57,170 nucleotides of DNA, taken from positions 1 to 57,170 of the forward strand of contig JAJYFU010000005.1 in NCBI GenBank assembly GCA_021790795.1, read 5' to 3'. Origin of the DNA: Pseudomonadota bacterium. GTDB taxonomy: Bacteria > Pseudomonadota > Gammaproteobacteria > Steroidobacterales > Steroidobacteraceae. The notes under the pieces were generated by a model. It ran no database searches. It was not told the DNA's origin and was given only the letters and a program-made list of their open reading frames with translations. A program made the position numbers and the translations under genes. This document shows, one piece after another, positions 1 to 13,645 of the stretch; position 1 is the stretch's first letter; every line of letters starts with the position of its first letter.

Positions 1-7
1 CACAACC

Positions 8-28
8 ATCGGGAATCAAAATCCCGAT
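8..28 (-). terminator. Small hairpin at the 3' end of glmS
   Basis: A perfect 7-bp inverted repeat, ATCGGGA / TCCCGAT with a 7-nt loop, overlaps the glmS stop codon. Read on the minus strand it lies where a terminator for glmS would be expected, but no clear run of T follows before the window ends. It could be a weak terminator or a 3' end stabiliser. Confidence 0.3.
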
Positions 29-1860
29 CACTCCACCGTCACGCTCTTGGCGAGATTGCGCGGCTGATCGACGTCGGTGCCTTTAAGTATGGCGACGTGA
101 TAGGCGAGCAGCTGCAGGGGTATGGTGTACACGATGGGCGCCTGGAAATAGCTCACGTGCTTGGGCATCTCGATGACGGTAACGCCGTCGCTCGGCTGCA
201 GGCCGGATTCCGGATCGGCGAATACGATGAGCTCTCCGCCGCGCGCCCGGACCTCCATGAGGTTCGATTTGAGCTTCTCCAACAGGTCATTGTTGGGAGC
301 CACGGCGACCACAGGCATGTCCGCGTCCACGAGCGCCAGCGGACCGTGCTTGAGCTCGCCGGCCGGATAGCTCTCGGCATGGATGTAGGAGATCTCTTTG
401 AGCTTCAGCGCGCCCTCCATCGCAATGGGATACAGCCCGCCGCGACCGAGGAACAATGTGTGGCGTTTGTCGGCGAAGCGCTCGGCGAGCTTGTGAATGA
501 CGGGATCGAGCGTGAGCGCTTTCTCGATGAGCGCCGGCAGTTCCACCAGGCGCGTGACCAGACCTCGTTCGCGCTCGGCGTCGGCGCCGTGATGGCGGGC
601 CAGGGCGATGGTCAGCATCGCGAGCGCGGTCAACTGGGTCGTGAACGCCTTGGTCGAGGCGACACCGATCTCGGGGCCGGCGCGCGTCAGCATCACCAGC
701 TCCGAGTCGCGCACCAGCGAGCTTTCCGGAGCGTTGCAGATGGCAAGCTGGGACAGATAGCCCGATTGCCGCGCAAGGCGCAGCGCCGCTAGCGTATCGG
801 CCGTCTCGCCGGACTGTGAGATCGTGACGAATAGCGAGTTGGGCGGCACCAGCGGATTGCGGTAGCGGTACTCGCTGGCGATGTCGACGGCGCACGACAG
901 ACGGCAGATCTGCTCGATGAAGTAGCGCACCACCGAAGCGGCGTGATAGCTGGTGCCGCAGGCCACGATGTGCACGCACTCCACGCGCTTGAATACCTCG
1001 GTCGCGGCCGGGCCGAAAGCGGCCTCCAGCAGGCGGCCGCGGGCGACGCGCTCGGCAAGGGTGTCCGCGATGGCGCGCGGCTGCTCGTGGATTTCCTTGA
1101 GCATGTAGTGGCGGTACTGGCCCTTTTCCGCCGCATCGGCGCTGAGCTCGCTTTCCCGGACCGGCCGGCCCGCACTGCCGCCGTCCCGGTCGACGATGCG
1201 CACGCCGGTGCGCCGGATCTCGGCGACATCCCCCTCCTCGAGAAACATGAAGCGCCGCGTCACGGGCAGCAGCGCCGCAACATCGGAAGCGACGAAGTTC
1301 TCCTCTACACCGAGGCCGATGACCACGGGACACCCCTGGCGCGCCACGACCAGGCGCTGCGGTTCGTGCTCGCTGATGACCGCGAGGGCATAGGCGCCTT
1401 CCAGTTCGGCAACCGTGGCGCGCACCGCGTCGAACAGATCCCGCAGGGTGTTCAAATGAAAATGAACGCGATGTGCGACGACTTCGGTATCGGTCTCCGA
1501 TGCGAACCGGTAGCCGCGCTTCTCGAGATCGGCACGTAGCGCTTCATGGTTCTCGATGATGCCGTTGTGGACGACGGCCAACCCGTCCTGCGAGACGTGA
1601 GGATGCGCATTGCGCTCGCTCGGCACGCCATGTGTCGCCCAACGGGTATGCGCAATCCCGGTGCTCCCGCCGATTGGCGTCGCGGCCAGAGCTTCTTCGA
1701 GCATCTTGACCTTGCCGACGGTGCGCACGCGGCCCAGCCTGCCCGACTTGATGACCGCGAGACCCGCGGAGTCATAACCCCGATATTCGAGCCGGCGCAA
1801 CCCTTCGATGAGCACCGGGACGATATTGCGTTCGGCGACTGCTCCGACGATTCCGCACAT
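28..1860 (-). CDS. glmS: Glutamine--fructose-6-phosphate aminotransferase (isomerizing)
   Basis: Cytoplasmic enzyme making glucosamine-6-phosphate from fructose-6-phosphate and glutamine, the first step toward UDP-GlcNAc for peptidoglycan and LPS. The 610-residue product starts MCGIVGAV, so Cys2 is the N-terminal nucleophile after methionine removal, and this fixes the start; the open frame runs 28 codons further upstream but those are not GlmS-like. The glutaminase domain covers about 1-220, followed by two SIS sugar-isomerase domains (CGTSYHA and SQSGET in the first, [15 protein letters not shown] in the second) and the conserved C-terminal tail ending AKSVTVE. Length is normal. In many gammaproteobacteria glmS directly follows glmU after the atp operon; here a gene on the other strand separates them. 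Confidence 0.97.
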   Translation of the reverse strand: MCGIVGAVAERNIVPVLIEGLRRLEYRGYDSAGLAVIKSGRLGRVRTVGKVKMLEEALAATPIGGSTGIAHTRWATHGVPSERNAHPHVSQDGLAVVHNGIIENHEALRADLEKRGYRFASETDTEVVAHRVHFHLNTLRDLFDAVRATVAELEGAYALAVISEHEPQRLVVARQGCPVVIGLGVEENFVASDVAALLPVTRRFMFLEEGDVAEIRRTGVRIVDRDGGSAGRPVRESELSADAAEKGQYRHYMLKEIHEQPRAIADTLAERVARGRLLEAAFGPAATEVFKRVECVHIVACGTSYHAASVVRYFIEQICRLSCAVDIASEYRYRNPLVPPNSLFVTISQSGETADTLAALRLARQSGYLSQLAICNAPESSLVRDSELVMLTRAGPEIGVASTKAFTTQLTALAMLTIALARHHGADAERERGLVTRLVELPALIEKALTLDPVIHKLAERFADKRHTLFLGRGGLYPIAMEGALKLKEISYIHAESYPAGELKHGPLALVDADMPVVAVAPNNDLLEKLKSNLMEVRARGGELIVFADPESGLQPSDGVTVIEMPKHVSYFQAPIVYTIPLQLLAYHVAILKGTDVDQPRNLAKSVTVE

Positions 1861-2224
1861 GGCCTGGATCCTGCCGCTTCGAAAGTCCGTGAGTTTGCCT
1901 GATCTTCGGGGCGGGCGTCCGCCCCTGCGCACATGCGGTCTCAAGGCAGCGACACGAGCCGCACGATCGGACGGCCAGGCGGGGTTTCCGGCGCCGGGTC
2001 AAGACCCCGGGGGCAGGACCACCGTTCACACAGGCCGGTAGCGTGTGCACTTGCCTGCTCTGGCCGCTCCTGCGCCTCCCCGGCAGAGTCGATCGCCGAG
2101 GCCTCGAAGCCCTCTCGTTTCTGTCTTTTTCGTAGTAATTGACGACACGATAGCGGCGGAGTCCAGCAGCACCCCTCGGTCAATGCGGATGGACCGGATC
2201 AAGTCCTCCCCATAGCCTGCCGCG
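1861..2224. other. Divergent intergenic region between glmS and the CHAD gene
   Basis: This 364-bp stretch holds no convincing gene. It must contain the promoters of glmS (minus) and of the CHAD-domain gene (plus). A GC-rich inverted repeat, GGGGCGG / CCGCCCC with a 4-nt loop at 1908-1925, would form in the glmS leader about 50 nt ahead of the start codon. A TTGACG hexamer lies at 2139-2144 but has no good -10 partner. No sigma-70 pair is clear enough to call. Confidence 0.5.
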
Positions 2225-3115
2225 GTGAGCACGGAATCCCGCCAACGCCGTCCCCGCTGCCCGGACTTCCGGAAGATCGCTCGCGCAAGCATCGCCGGCG
2301 CGATCAGGTTGCTCGACCGGCGTCGGTTGACGGACGAGGGGGTGCACTCGGTGCGCAAGAATCTCAGGCGAGCCCGCGCGATGCTGCGCATGCTGCGCGC
2401 CTCGATCGGCAAGAGCGCGTATCGCCGCGAGAACGGATTGCTGCGCGACTGCGCTCGCCGGCTCAGCCTGCTGCGCGACAGCAGGGCGCTGCTCGACACC
2501 GCAATGATGCTTCGCGCCCGCATCCGGTCCGCCGATGAACACACCGGTGTGACGAGCCTGGAGACGCTCTTGAGGCGCGATCACGCGCTCGCGCGGCGCA
2601 AGCTGACCCGGGACGGGGCCGCGATCGACGTCATGCGCGACGCCTTGCGGTCGAGCTATCGTCGATCCGCGGACTGGCGGCCGCGCCACGGCGCGGATTC
2701 ACCGGTCCAAGGCGTGATGCGGGTCTACAGCCGCGGGCGCGCCGCGCAGGAACGCGCGCAGTCGCATCGGACCGCCACGAATCTCCACGAGCTGCGCAAG
2801 CAGACCAAGTTTCTCTTTCACCAGCTCGAAGCGCTCGAGCCGTTACAGCCTGACCTGATCACCCGGCTGGCGAAGCGGTCGCACCGATTGGCCGACTTGC
2901 TCGGCGACGACCACAACCTGACTGTGCTGCGGACGCGGGTTACGCATAGCCCCCTCGAGCGGCACGACCGCGTCCGCCTGCAGCGGATCATCGACCACGA
3001 GCGCGCGAAGCTGGACCGAACGGCGCTGGCCCGGGCGCGCCGCATGTACCGGCAGTCCCCGGCCGCGTTTGCCGCCCGTCTCGATCGCCGCGCACCGCCG
3101 GCGCGGGACGCGTAG
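2225..3115 (+). CDS. CHAD domain-containing protein
   Basis: A 296-residue, very basic, all-helical protein. The CHAD (conserved histidine alpha-helical) domain is a two-fold repeat that binds polyphosphate in characterised members. Here the first repeat shows VHSVRKNLRRARAMLRMLR from about residue 40 (His41, Arg44, Lys45) and the second LHELRKQTKFLFHQLEAL from about 187 (His188, Arg191, Lys192), followed by LADLLGDDHNLTVL. There is no CYTH/triphosphatase domain, which often accompanies CHAD, and no signal peptide. The start is a GTG. The gene is convergent with glmU and divergent from glmS, interrupting the usual glmU-glmS order. Polyphosphate binding is inferred from the family. Confidence 0.87.
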   Translation: MSTESRQRRPRCPDFRKIARASIAGAIRLLDRRRLTDEGVHSVRKNLRRARAMLRMLRASIGKSAYRRENGLLRDCARRLSLLRDSRALLDTAMMLRARIRSADEHTGVTSLETLLRRDHALARRKLTRDGAAIDVMRDALRSSYRRSADWRPRHGADSPVQGVMRVYSRGRAAQERAQSHRTATNLHELRKQTKFLFHQLEALEPLQPDLITRLAKRSHRLADLLGDDHNLTVLRTRVTHSPLERHDRVRLQRIIDHERAKLDRTALARARRMYRQSPAAFAARLDRRAPPARDA

Positions 3116-3155
3116 TGCCGCCCGAACCGGCCGCGGACTCGGCGCGAACGGTCCC

Positions 3156-4559
3156 TTACTTGGGCTTCTTCACCGGCCGCTGCCAGCTCTGGAGGGTGCT
3201 CTGGCGAGCCCGCGCGATGGTCAGCTTGCCGGCGGGGACTTCGTGCACGACGGTCGAGCCCGCGGCGATAGTGGCTCCCTCGCCCACCGTGATCGGCGCC
3301 ACCAGCACGCTGTTCGATCCCGTGTGGGCATCGTCATGAATAACGGTGCGATGTTTGTTCGCGCCGTCATAGTTGGCGATGATCGTGCCGGCGCCGACGT
3401 TGACTCGGGCGCCGACTTGCGCATCCCCGACGTAGGACAGATGATTGGCCTTCGAGTCCCGCCCCAGGGTGGAGTTCTTGACCTCCACGAAGTTGCCGAC
3501 GTGCACGCCCGGCCCCAGCTCAGTGGTCGGTCGCACCCGGGAAAACGGCCCGATGCGGGCCGCGGCGCCGATCACCGCGCCGTCGAGCACACAGTACGGG
3601 AACAGCTCGGTGTCGTCGCCCACTTCGCTGTCGCGTATGACGCAGCCGGGGCCGATGCGAACACCGCTGCCGAGCTTCACGCGGCCTTCGAATACCACAT
3701 TGATGTCGACGAAGACGTCCTGACCATGCATGACCGAGCCGCGCACGTCGATGCGCGCCGGATCAACCACCGTCACGCCGGCGGTCATGAGCGCCTGCAC
3801 GGCCCGGCGCCGGCAGACGGACTCCAGCCGCGCCAGCTGGACCTTGTCATTGACACCCAGGGCCTCGATGGGATCGGCGAGAGACACCGGGTTGACCACG
3901 ACGCCCTGCGACACCGCCAGCCCGATCACGTCGGTAAGGTAATACTCACCCTGCGCGTTGTCGTTGCGCAGCTGCGCGAGCCAGCCCTTCAGCCGGCGCG
4001 CCGGCGCCGCCAGCACCCCGGTGTTGCATTCCCGGATGGCGAGCTCCTCGGGCGTCGCATCCTTCTGCTCGACACTGCGCGCGACCCGACCGGACGCATC
4101 GCGCACGATGCGGCCGTAGCCGGCAGGATCCTCGGGCACCATCGTGAGCAGGCCGAGCTCGCCGGCGGCGCCCATTCGGACCAGGCGATCGAGCGGCTCT
4201 GCGCCGAGCAGGGGCACGTCGCCATACAACACCAGTACCGTGTCGTCGTCCGGCACTCGCGGCACCGCCTGCTGCGCGGCATGGCCGGTGCCGAGCTGCC
4301 GCTCCTGCAGGACCCAGCTGACGCGTTCCTCGGGAAACGCGGCGCGCACCTGCTCGCCTCCATGGCCATGCACGACCAGGATGCGCTGTGGCGAAAGGCG
4401 GTGGGCGGTATCGATGACGTGGGCGAGCAGCGGCCGTCCGGCAAGCGGCTGCAGCACCTTCGGCAGGCGGGACTTCATCCGCTTGCCCTCGCCGGCGGCG
4501 AGAATCACCACCGAAAGTCCCGGCGAGCGTGTGGACGCTGGAGTGCTCATGCCAGCCAT
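3156..4559 (-). CDS. glmU: Bifunctional UDP-GlcNAc pyrophosphorylase / glucosamine-1-phosphate acetyltransferase
   Basis: Makes UDP-GlcNAc from glucosamine-1-phosphate, acetyl-CoA and UTP in the cytoplasm. The uridyltransferase domain carries the signature LAAGEGKRM at about 20-28 followed by LPKVLQPLAGRPLL. The C-terminal left-handed beta-helix acetyltransferase domain spans about 265-467 and includes VEVKNSTLGRDSKANHLSYV and GAGTIIANYDG. Length 467 is typical. Two in-frame ATGs (4559 and 4550) are possible starts and neither has a strong ribosome-binding site. It follows atpC by 21 bp, so it is probably the last gene of the atp transcript, a common arrangement. Confidence 0.96.
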   Translation of the reverse strand: MAGMSTPASTRSPGLSVVILAAGEGKRMKSRLPKVLQPLAGRPLLAHVIDTAHRLSPQRILVVHGHGGEQVRAAFPEERVSWVLQERQLGTGHAAQQAVPRVPDDDTVLVLYGDVPLLGAEPLDRLVRMGAAGELGLLTMVPEDPAGYGRIVRDASGRVARSVEQKDATPEELAIRECNTGVLAAPARRLKGWLAQLRNDNAQGEYYLTDVIGLAVSQGVVVNPVSLADPIEALGVNDKVQLARLESVCRRRAVQALMTAGVTVVDPARIDVRGSVMHGQDVFVDINVVFEGRVKLGSGVRIGPGCVIRDSEVGDDTELFPYCVLDGAVIGAAARIGPFSRVRPTTELGPGVHVGNFVEVKNSTLGRDSKANHLSYVGDAQVGARVNVGAGTIIANYDGANKHRTVIHDDAHTGSNSVLVAPITVGEGATIAAGSTVVHEVPAGKLTIARARQSTLQSWQRPVKKPK

Positions 4560-4580
4560 TATGGCGCGGCCCGCGCGCGC

Positions 4581-5009
4581 CTAGCTACGGACTTTTCGCA
4601 GCCGCGCGATGATCTTCAATTGCGCCGCCGCGCGGGCAAGTTCGGCCAGCGCCTCGGCCTGCGTGATGAGGCCGCCGCGGTCCTTCAGCGCCTCCTCGGC
4701 GCGCTCTTTCGCGGCGAGAGCCGCGGCCTCGTCGATGTCTTTGGCGCGTAGCGCCGTGTCGGCCAGCACCGTCACTCGATGCGGCTGCACCTCGATCGCC
4801 CCGCCGCCGACGAAGAAGAACTGCTCCTGGCCGTCCGGTGTCTGAACCCTGACCTCGCCCGGTTTGAGCATCGAGAGCAGCGGCGCGTGGCGGGGCGCGA
4901 CGCCGATGTCGCCCTGGGAGGCCGGCGCGAACACCATGGTGGCCGCCCCCGAGAAGACTTCGCCCTCGGCGCTGACGATGTCGACCTGAATGGTATGCGG
5001 TTCGGCCAT
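4581..5009 (-). CDS. atpC: ATP synthase F1 subunit epsilon
   Basis: A 142-residue subunit of the F1 central stalk that couples gamma rotation to the catalytic head and can inhibit ATP hydrolysis. It starts MAEPHTIQVDIVSAEGEVFSG, the usual beginning of the N-terminal beta-sandwich (to about residue 85), which contains APRHAPLLSMLKPGEV. A helical C-terminal part with LKDRGGLITQAEALAEL follows. The open frame extends upstream into atpD in another frame, but that part is not AtpC. It starts 10 bp after the atpD stop. Confidence 0.95.
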   Translation of the reverse strand: MAEPHTIQVDIVSAEGEVFSGAATMVFAPASQGDIGVAPRHAPLLSMLKPGEVRVQTPDGQEQFFFVGGGAIEVQPHRVTVLADTALRAKDIDEAAALAAKERAEEALKDRGGLITQAEALAELARAAAQLKIIARLRKVRS

Positions 5010-5019
5010 GGCCCGTCTC

Positions 5020-7334
<2,315 letters not shown>

Positions 7335-7346
7335 ATCAGGTGGCCC

Positions 7347-8888
7347 TCAGTAGGTCCCCGTCGCGATGAAATCCTCGACGCACTTCTTCAGTTCCGCCTC
7401 GACATCCTTGCTCAACTTTGGCTCGCGGTTGATGCGCTCGAGCAGCGCGGCGTAGTTGGAGCGGGCGAAGGCCTGCAGGGCCGTTTCGAACGCCACGACT
7501 TTCTTCAACTCCACCTTGTCCATGTAGCCCGTATTGACCGCGAAGATCGACAGCGCCATCTCCGCGACGGACATCGGCGTGTACTGCTTCTGCTTCATCA
7601 GCTCGGTGACACGCTGGCCGCGCTCGAGCTGCCGGCGCGTGGCCTCATCGAGATCCGAGGCGAATTGCGCGAACGCCGCCAGCTCCCGGTACTGCGCCAG
7701 CGCCAGACGGATGCCGCCGCCGAGCTTCTTGATGATGTCGGTCTGGGCCGCGCCGCCGACACGCGAGACCGAGATACCGGCGTTCATCGCCGGGCGGATG
7801 CCGGAGTTGAACAGGTCGGTCTCGAGGAAGATCTGCCCGTCGGTGATGGAAATGACGTTGGTCGGCACGAAAGCCGTGACATCGCCGGCCTGTGTCTCGA
7901 TGATCGGCAATCCGGTGAGGGAGCCGGATTTCCCCTTGACCGCCCCCTGGGTCTGCATCTCGACGTACTCCTCGCTGACGCGCGCGCTGCGCTCGAGCAG
8001 CCGCGAGTGCAGGTAGAACACGTCGCCCGGAAAGGCCTCGCGGCCCGGCGGGCGCCGCAGCAGCAACGAGATCTGCCGGTATGCGACCGCCTGCTTGGAC
8101 AGATCGTCGTACACGATCAGCGCATCCTCGCCGCGATCCATGAAGTACTCGCCGATCGTGCAGCCGGAGTAGGCGGCGATGTACTGCATGGCGGCCGGGC
8201 TCGACGCGGACGCCACCACCACCGCCGTGTGCGCCAGGGCGCCGTGCTCCTCCAGCTTCTTCACCACGGCGGCGACGGTCGATTGCTTCTGGCCGATCGC
8301 CACGTAGATGCACTTCACCCCGGAGTTCTTCTGGTTGATGATGGTGTCGACCACGAGAGCCGTCTTGCCCGTCTGGCGATCGCCGATGATGAGCTCGCGC
8401 TGGCCGCGGCCGATGGGCACCATCGAGTCGATCGCCTTGTAGCCGGTTTGCACCGGCTGATTGACCGGCTTGCGGTAGATCACGCCGGGCGCGACCCGCT
8501 CGATGGGCGCGGTTCGGGTGGCGTTGATCGGACCCTTGCCGTCGATCGGACGTCCCAGCGCGTCGACCACCCGGCCGAGCAGCTCCGGTCCCACCGGCAC
8601 CTCGAGAATGCGCCCCGTCGTCTTGACGGTGTCGCCTTCGCGCAGATGCTGGTAGTCACCCAATACCACCGCGCCGACCGAGTCCTGTTCGAGGTTCAGA
8701 GCCAGTCCGAAGGTGTTGCCCGGGTACTCGAGCATCTCACCGTAGCACGCGTCGGCCAGGCCGTAGATGCGTGTGATGCCGTCGGTGACCGACACGATGG
8801 TGCCGACGTCGCGTGCCTCGGTGCCTGACTTGAAGTTCTCGATCCGCTGCTTGATCAGATCGCTGATTTCGGATGCCTTGATGGCCAT
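7347..8888 (-). CDS. atpA: ATP synthase F1 subunit alpha
   Basis: Non-catalytic nucleotide-binding subunit of F1, 513 residues, the usual proteobacterial length. The Walker A loop GDRQTGKT falls at 169-176, the same position as in E. coli. [21 protein letters not shown] and the start [19 protein letters not shown] are typical. It sits between atpH and atpG. Confidence 0.98.
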   Translation of the reverse strand: MAIKASEISDLIKQRIENFKSGTEARDVGTIVSVTDGITRIYGLADACYGEMLEYPGNTFGLALNLEQDSVGAVVLGDYQHLREGDTVKTTGRILEVPVGPELLGRVVDALGRPIDGKGPINATRTAPIERVAPGVIYRKPVNQPVQTGYKAIDSMVPIGRGQRELIIGDRQTGKTALVVDTIINQKNSGVKCIYVAIGQKQSTVAAVVKKLEEHGALAHTAVVVASASSPAAMQYIAAYSGCTIGEYFMDRGEDALIVYDDLSKQAVAYRQISLLLRRPPGREAFPGDVFYLHSRLLERSARVSEEYVEMQTQGAVKGKSGSLTGLPIIETQAGDVTAFVPTNVISITDGQIFLETDLFNSGIRPAMNAGISVSRVGGAAQTDIIKKLGGGIRLALAQYRELAAFAQFASDLDEATRRQLERGQRVTELMKQKQYTPMSVAEMALSIFAVNTGYMDKVELKKVVAFETALQAFARSNYAALLERINREPKLSKDVEAELKKCVEDFIATGTY

Positions 8889-8911
8889 AACGTTTTTTCC
8901 CGGGAAATTGC

Positions 8912-9442
8912 TTACGCGGTCAGCTGACGGGCGACGCGCTCGAGCCTGCCGCGCAACGAGCCGTCGATGACCAGATCGCCAGCGCGCACGCTGGCACCGC
9001 CGATCAACGCCGGATCATGCGAGCAGCGCAGACGCACGGTACGCCGCAGGCGCCGCTCCAGCGCCGCGGCGAGCATGCCCTGCTGCGTTTCGCTCAGCGC
9101 ACAGGCGGAAATCACCTCCACATCGATAGTCCCCTCGGCCTGAGCCTTGAGTTCGTCGAAGCGCGCGGAGATCTCCGGCAGACAGTCGAGCCGATGATTG
9201 TCGGCGAGCATGTGGATGAAGTTGCGCGTGGTCGGCTCCAGGCTCGGGCCGGCGGCGGCCGCCACCAGATCGGCGAGCGGCTGGCTCTGGACACGTGGAT
9301 CGTGCAGCAAGGCCTCGACCCGCGGATCGGCGACCGCGCAAGCGGCGCGGCGCAGCGCTTCGGACCACGGCGCGAGCCGGCCGCTCGCCGCCTCGAACGC
9401 GGCTTTGGCATAGGGTCTCGCGATGGTGCTCTTGTCCGGCAT
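8912..9442 (-). CDS. atpH: ATP synthase F1 subunit delta
   Basis: Peripheral-stalk subunit (OSCP-like) that links the F1 head to the b-subunits; 176 residues. The helical N-terminal domain begins with [14 protein letters not shown] and contains [18 protein letters not shown]. The C-terminal part has [19 protein letters not shown], the conserved delta signature. Size and position between atpF and atpA are standard. Confidence 0.96.
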   Translation of the reverse strand: MPDKSTIARPYAKAAFEAASGRLAPWSEALRRAACAVADPRVEALLHDPRVQSQPLADLVAAAAGPSLEPTTRNFIHMLADNHRLDCLPEISARFDELKAQAEGTIDVEVISACALSETQQGMLAAALERRLRRTVRLRCSHDPALIGGASVRAGDLVIDGSLRGRLERVARQLTA

Positions 9443-9454
9443 CGTCTCTCCCGC

Positions 9455-9925
9455 TCAGATCTGCGCGGCGAATTCTTCGAGCAGCGCCTCGTGAGCGCGC
9501 GGATCGATCTCGCGCTCGAGGAGCTTCGCGGCGGCCGCGACGGCAATCTCGCCGACCTGCTGGCGCAGCTGCTCGCGGGCGCGGGCCGCCTCGAGCTCGA
9601 TCTGCTGCTTCGCGGCGGCCACGAGGCGCTGACCCTCCTGCGTCGCGGCGACACGGGCTTGCTCGATGACCTCGTTGGCGCTGTGCTGCGCCTGATCGAG
9701 AATGACGCCGGCGCGCTCGCGCGCCTCGCGCAGGATCGCCTCGGCACCCGCGCGGGCTTGTTTCAGTTCCTCCGCGCCCTTGTCGGCCGCGGCAAGACCC
9801 TGCGCAATCCGCCGCTCACGCTCCTGCATCGGGCCCAGAATCATCGGCCATACGAATTTCATCGTAAACCAGACGAGCGCGGCGAACGCCAGCATCTGGA
9901 CGAGGAGCGTCAGATTGATGTGCAC
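9455..9925 (-). CDS. atpF: ATP synthase Fo subunit b
   Basis: Membrane-anchored stator stalk, 156 residues. One N-terminal membrane helix ([20 protein letters not shown], about residues 5-24) is followed by a long charged alpha-helical/coiled-coil region from about 35 to 150 rich in Ala, Glu, Arg and Gln, as expected for the dimerising b subunit. The start MHINLTLL is the usual one. A single b gene is present, with no b-prime. Confidence 0.96.
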   Translation of the reverse strand: MHINLTLLVQMLAFAALVWFTMKFVWPMILGPMQERERRIAQGLAAADKGAEELKQARAGAEAILREARERAGVILDQAQHSANEVIEQARVAATQEGQRLVAAAKQQIELEAARAREQLRQQVGEIAVAAAAKLLEREIDPRAHEALLEEFAAQI

Positions 9926-9971
9926 AGTCGCCTCCTTCCGAGAAGCGCTTTACCGGGGGTCCGCAAGCGGC

Positions 9972-10244
<273 letters not shown>

Positions 10245-10290
10245 TCAAATCTCCTCGAGCAGGAATGCGTTTTGGATTGAGACGAGCCGG

Positions 10291-11618
<1,328 letters not shown>

Positions 11619-11709
11619 CGAAATCTCACTCGCGGGTGTATTGCGTCGCGCCGGAACGCCGCCCGGCCCGTGGGCGCGCGCACCCGCGGCGGACCGAAAA
11701 AGCCGCGCG

Positions 11710-11738
11710 ATTATATTGACCGAGTTCCGGGGAGTCCA
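11710..11738 (-). promoter_or_regulatory. Probable sigma-70 promoter of the atp operon
   Basis: On the minus strand, a perfect TATAAT (11715-11710) is preceded by TGGACT (11738-11733) at an ideal 17-bp spacing; TGGACT matches TTGACA at four of six bases. Transcription would start near 11703, about 85 nt ahead of the proposed atpI GTG start. Confidence 0.65.
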
Positions 11739-11743
11739 CTCCA

Positions 11744-11759
11744 TTGGACGCCGGTCCAA
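11744..11759. repeat. Inverted repeat just upstream of the atp promoter
   Basis: TTGGAC-GCCG-GTCCAA, a perfect 6-bp inverted repeat with a 4-nt spacer, ends 5 bp upstream of the -35 box of the atp promoter. It lies 63 bp after the parB stop and has no T-run, so an operator is at least as likely as a terminator. Function unknown. Confidence 0.4.
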
Positions 11760-11762
11760 GCC

Positions 11763-11781
11763 TGTGAAATTCTTGTGAAAT
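11763..11781. repeat. Tandem TGTGAAAT direct repeat upstream of the atp promoter
   Basis: Two copies of TGTGAAAT begin 11 bp apart (11763-11770 and 11774-11781), one helical turn, in the parB-atpI gap. The position, about 25-45 bp upstream of the -35 box on the minus strand, suits an activator site or an UP-like element. No regulator can be named. Confidence 0.35.
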
Positions 11782-11821
11782 CAATCGGCGGCGCGCCTGC
11801 CCGGCATTCCCCACGGGTCGA

Positions 11822-12727
11822 TCACTGAATGTGCGCGAGAATGCCGTCCAATTCGTCGAGACTATTGTAGGAAATCTCCAGCGAGCCCTTGCCGCCCGTG
11901 GCAGGGCGGATGACCACCCGGGCCCCGAGCTTCTCGGTGAGCTGCTGCTCGAGGTGGCGCACATTGGGATCCGCCGGGGGCGGCGTTCGCCGCGCCTCGC
12001 CGGGCGGGCTCAGCATGCGGCGCACCAGGGCCTCCGTTTCCCGCACCGACAGGCCCTTGGCCAGAATCTCGGCGGCCGCCCGCCGCTGTGCCCCGCGCTC
12101 GGAAAGCCCGAGCAGCGCCCGGGCATGTCCCATCTCGATCTGGCGCCGCTCGATCAGCTCGCAGACCTCCGCGGAGAGCTCCAGCAGCCGCAGCAGATTG
12201 CTCACTCCGGCGCGTGAACGGCCGACCGCCTCGGCGGCCTGCGCGTGCGTGAGCCGGAACTCGGTGATCAACCGCTGCAACGCGCGTGCCTCCTCCAGGG
12301 GATTAAGATTCTCGCGCTGAATGTTCTCGATCAGCGCGACGGCGATCGCCGCCTCGTCGGGGATGCGCCGCACGATCGCCGGGATGTCCGCAAGACCGGC
12401 CAGCTGCGCGGCACGCCAGCGGCGCTCGCCCGCGATGATCTCGTAGCGCGCGCCCCCAACGTCCGCCGCCGGCAGGGGCCTCACGACGATCGGCTGCACC
12501 ACCCCCTGGGCCTTGATCGAGCCGGCCAGCTCCTCGAGGGACTCCGGATGCATGTCCGTGCGCGGCTGATACTTGCCGCGCTGCAGCGCACCGAGCGGCA
12601 GCCGCGTCAGCTCGTCCCGTTCGGCCGCGGATTCGGCAGGCGCCGCGGCGTCGGGCTGCGCCGCACGGGCGCTCGAGCCCAGCAGATCCGCCAGGCCGCG
12701 GCCCAATGTGGGTTTCTTCTGGGTCAT
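11822..12727 (-). CDS. parB: Chromosome partitioning protein ParB
   Basis: CTP-dependent DNA clamp that loads at parS sites and organises the origin region; 301 residues. It starts MTQKKPTLGRGLADLLG, the typical ParA-interacting tail. The N-domain has KYQPR (52-56), the CTP-binding motif GERRWRA (100-106) and ENIQRENLNPLEEA (134-147). The helix-turn-helix is at about 160-181, and the C-terminal dimerisation domain ends ISYNSLDELDGILAHI. The start overlaps the parA stop as ATGA. Two candidate parS targets lie in recF in this window. Confidence 0.96.
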   Translation of the reverse strand: MTQKKPTLGRGLADLLGSSARAAQPDAAAPAESAAERDELTRLPLGALQRGKYQPRTDMHPESLEELAGSIKAQGVVQPIVVRPLPAADVGGARYEIIAGERRWRAAQLAGLADIPAIVRRIPDEAAIAVALIENIQRENLNPLEEARALQRLITEFRLTHAQAAEAVGRSRAGVSNLLRLLELSAEVCELIERRQIEMGHARALLGLSERGAQRRAAAEILAKGLSVRETEALVRRMLSPPGEARRTPPPADPNVRHLEQQLTEKLGARVVIRPATGGKGSLEISYNSLDELDGILAHIQ

Positions 12728-13590
12728 GACGCTTCGCCCGTGCCGTTGGCCGCTGCCGCCGGCAGCGGATCCGGCTCATGCGGCTCGGCCGGATCGCTGG
12801 CGCCGGCCGCCGGATCGCGCTGGGCTTCACCGCGGCGAATCATTTCGCCGGCGAGCGCGAGGTACGCGAGCGCGCCCCGAGAGTCCTTGTCGTGGAAGAG
12901 CACGGGCCGGCCGAAGGAGGGCGCTTCGGCCAGGCGGATATTGCGTGGAATCACCGTACGGAACACCTTCTCACCGAAGTGCATGAGCAGCTGGGCGCTG
13001 ACTTCATTGGCCAGATTGTTGCGCGGGTCGAACATGGTGCGCAGGATGCCCTCGATTTCGAGCGACGGATTCGCCGTGGCGCGCAACTGCTCGACGGTCC
13101 CGAGCAGCGCCGACAGTCCCTCCAGGGCGTAGTACTCGCATTGCATGGGAATGAGCACGCTGTCGGCCGCGACCAATGCGTTGACCGTAAGCATGTTGAG
13201 CGCCGGCGGACAATCGATGAGGATCACGTCATAGGCTTCGCGCACCGGCTCGAGGGCCCGCCGCAGGCGGCTCTCACGGCCCGCGGGCAGCGCGAGCAGT
13301 CGCACTTCAGCGGCGGTAAGGTCCTGATTGGCGGGCAACAGTGCGTAGCCGCCCTGCTCGACCGCCTGCAGCGCCGCGCCGAGCTCGGCTTCCTCGAGCA
13401 GGACCTCGCAGGCGCTGCGCTCGAGCTGCGACTTGTCGACGCCGCTGCCCATGGTGGCATTGCCCTGGGGATCGACGTCGAGCAGCAGCACGCGCCGCCG
13501 GGTGGCGGCCAGGGAGGCGGCCAGATTCACCGCTGTGGTGGTCTTGCCGACACCGCCTTTCTGATTGGCGATCGCGATGACGCGCTTCAT
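12724..13590 (-). CDS. parA: Chromosome partitioning ATPase ParA (Soj)
   Basis: Walker-type ATPase that moves ParB-parS complexes over the nucleoid; 288 residues. The deviant Walker A motif KGGVGKTT is at 11-18 right after the start MKRVIAIANQ, which fixes the start at 13590 although the frame stays open to 13728. Further motifs are LLDVDPQGNATMGSG and DVILIDCPPALNMLTVNAL. The C-terminal 25 residues are low-complexity (Ala, Pro, Glu, Asp). It is translationally coupled to parB through ATGA. Confidence 0.96.
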   Translation of the reverse strand: MKRVIAIANQKGGVGKTTTAVNLAASLAATRRRVLLLDVDPQGNATMGSGVDKSQLERSACEVLLEEAELGAALQAVEQGGYALLPANQDLTAAEVRLLALPAGRESRLRRALEPVREAYDVILIDCPPALNMLTVNALVAADSVLIPMQCEYYALEGLSALLGTVEQLRATANPSLEIEGILRTMFDPRNNLANEVSAQLLMHFGEKVFRTVIPRNIRLAEAPSFGRPVLFHDKDSRGALAYLALAGEMIRRGEAQRDPAAGASDPAEPHEPDPLPAAAANGTGEAS

Positions 13591-13645
13591 GGGGACGACA
13601 GTGTACTTCACCGCCGTCCCGGGACCCTCGGGGTGCGAAGGATAT

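Noticed and set aside
97-792. Long plus-strand frame opposite glmS, and similar long frames opposite atpD, atpA, gyrB, glnA and others
   Set aside because: These mirror strongly coding minus-strand genes; GC-rich codon bias keeps the antisense frames open, and none shows a domain.
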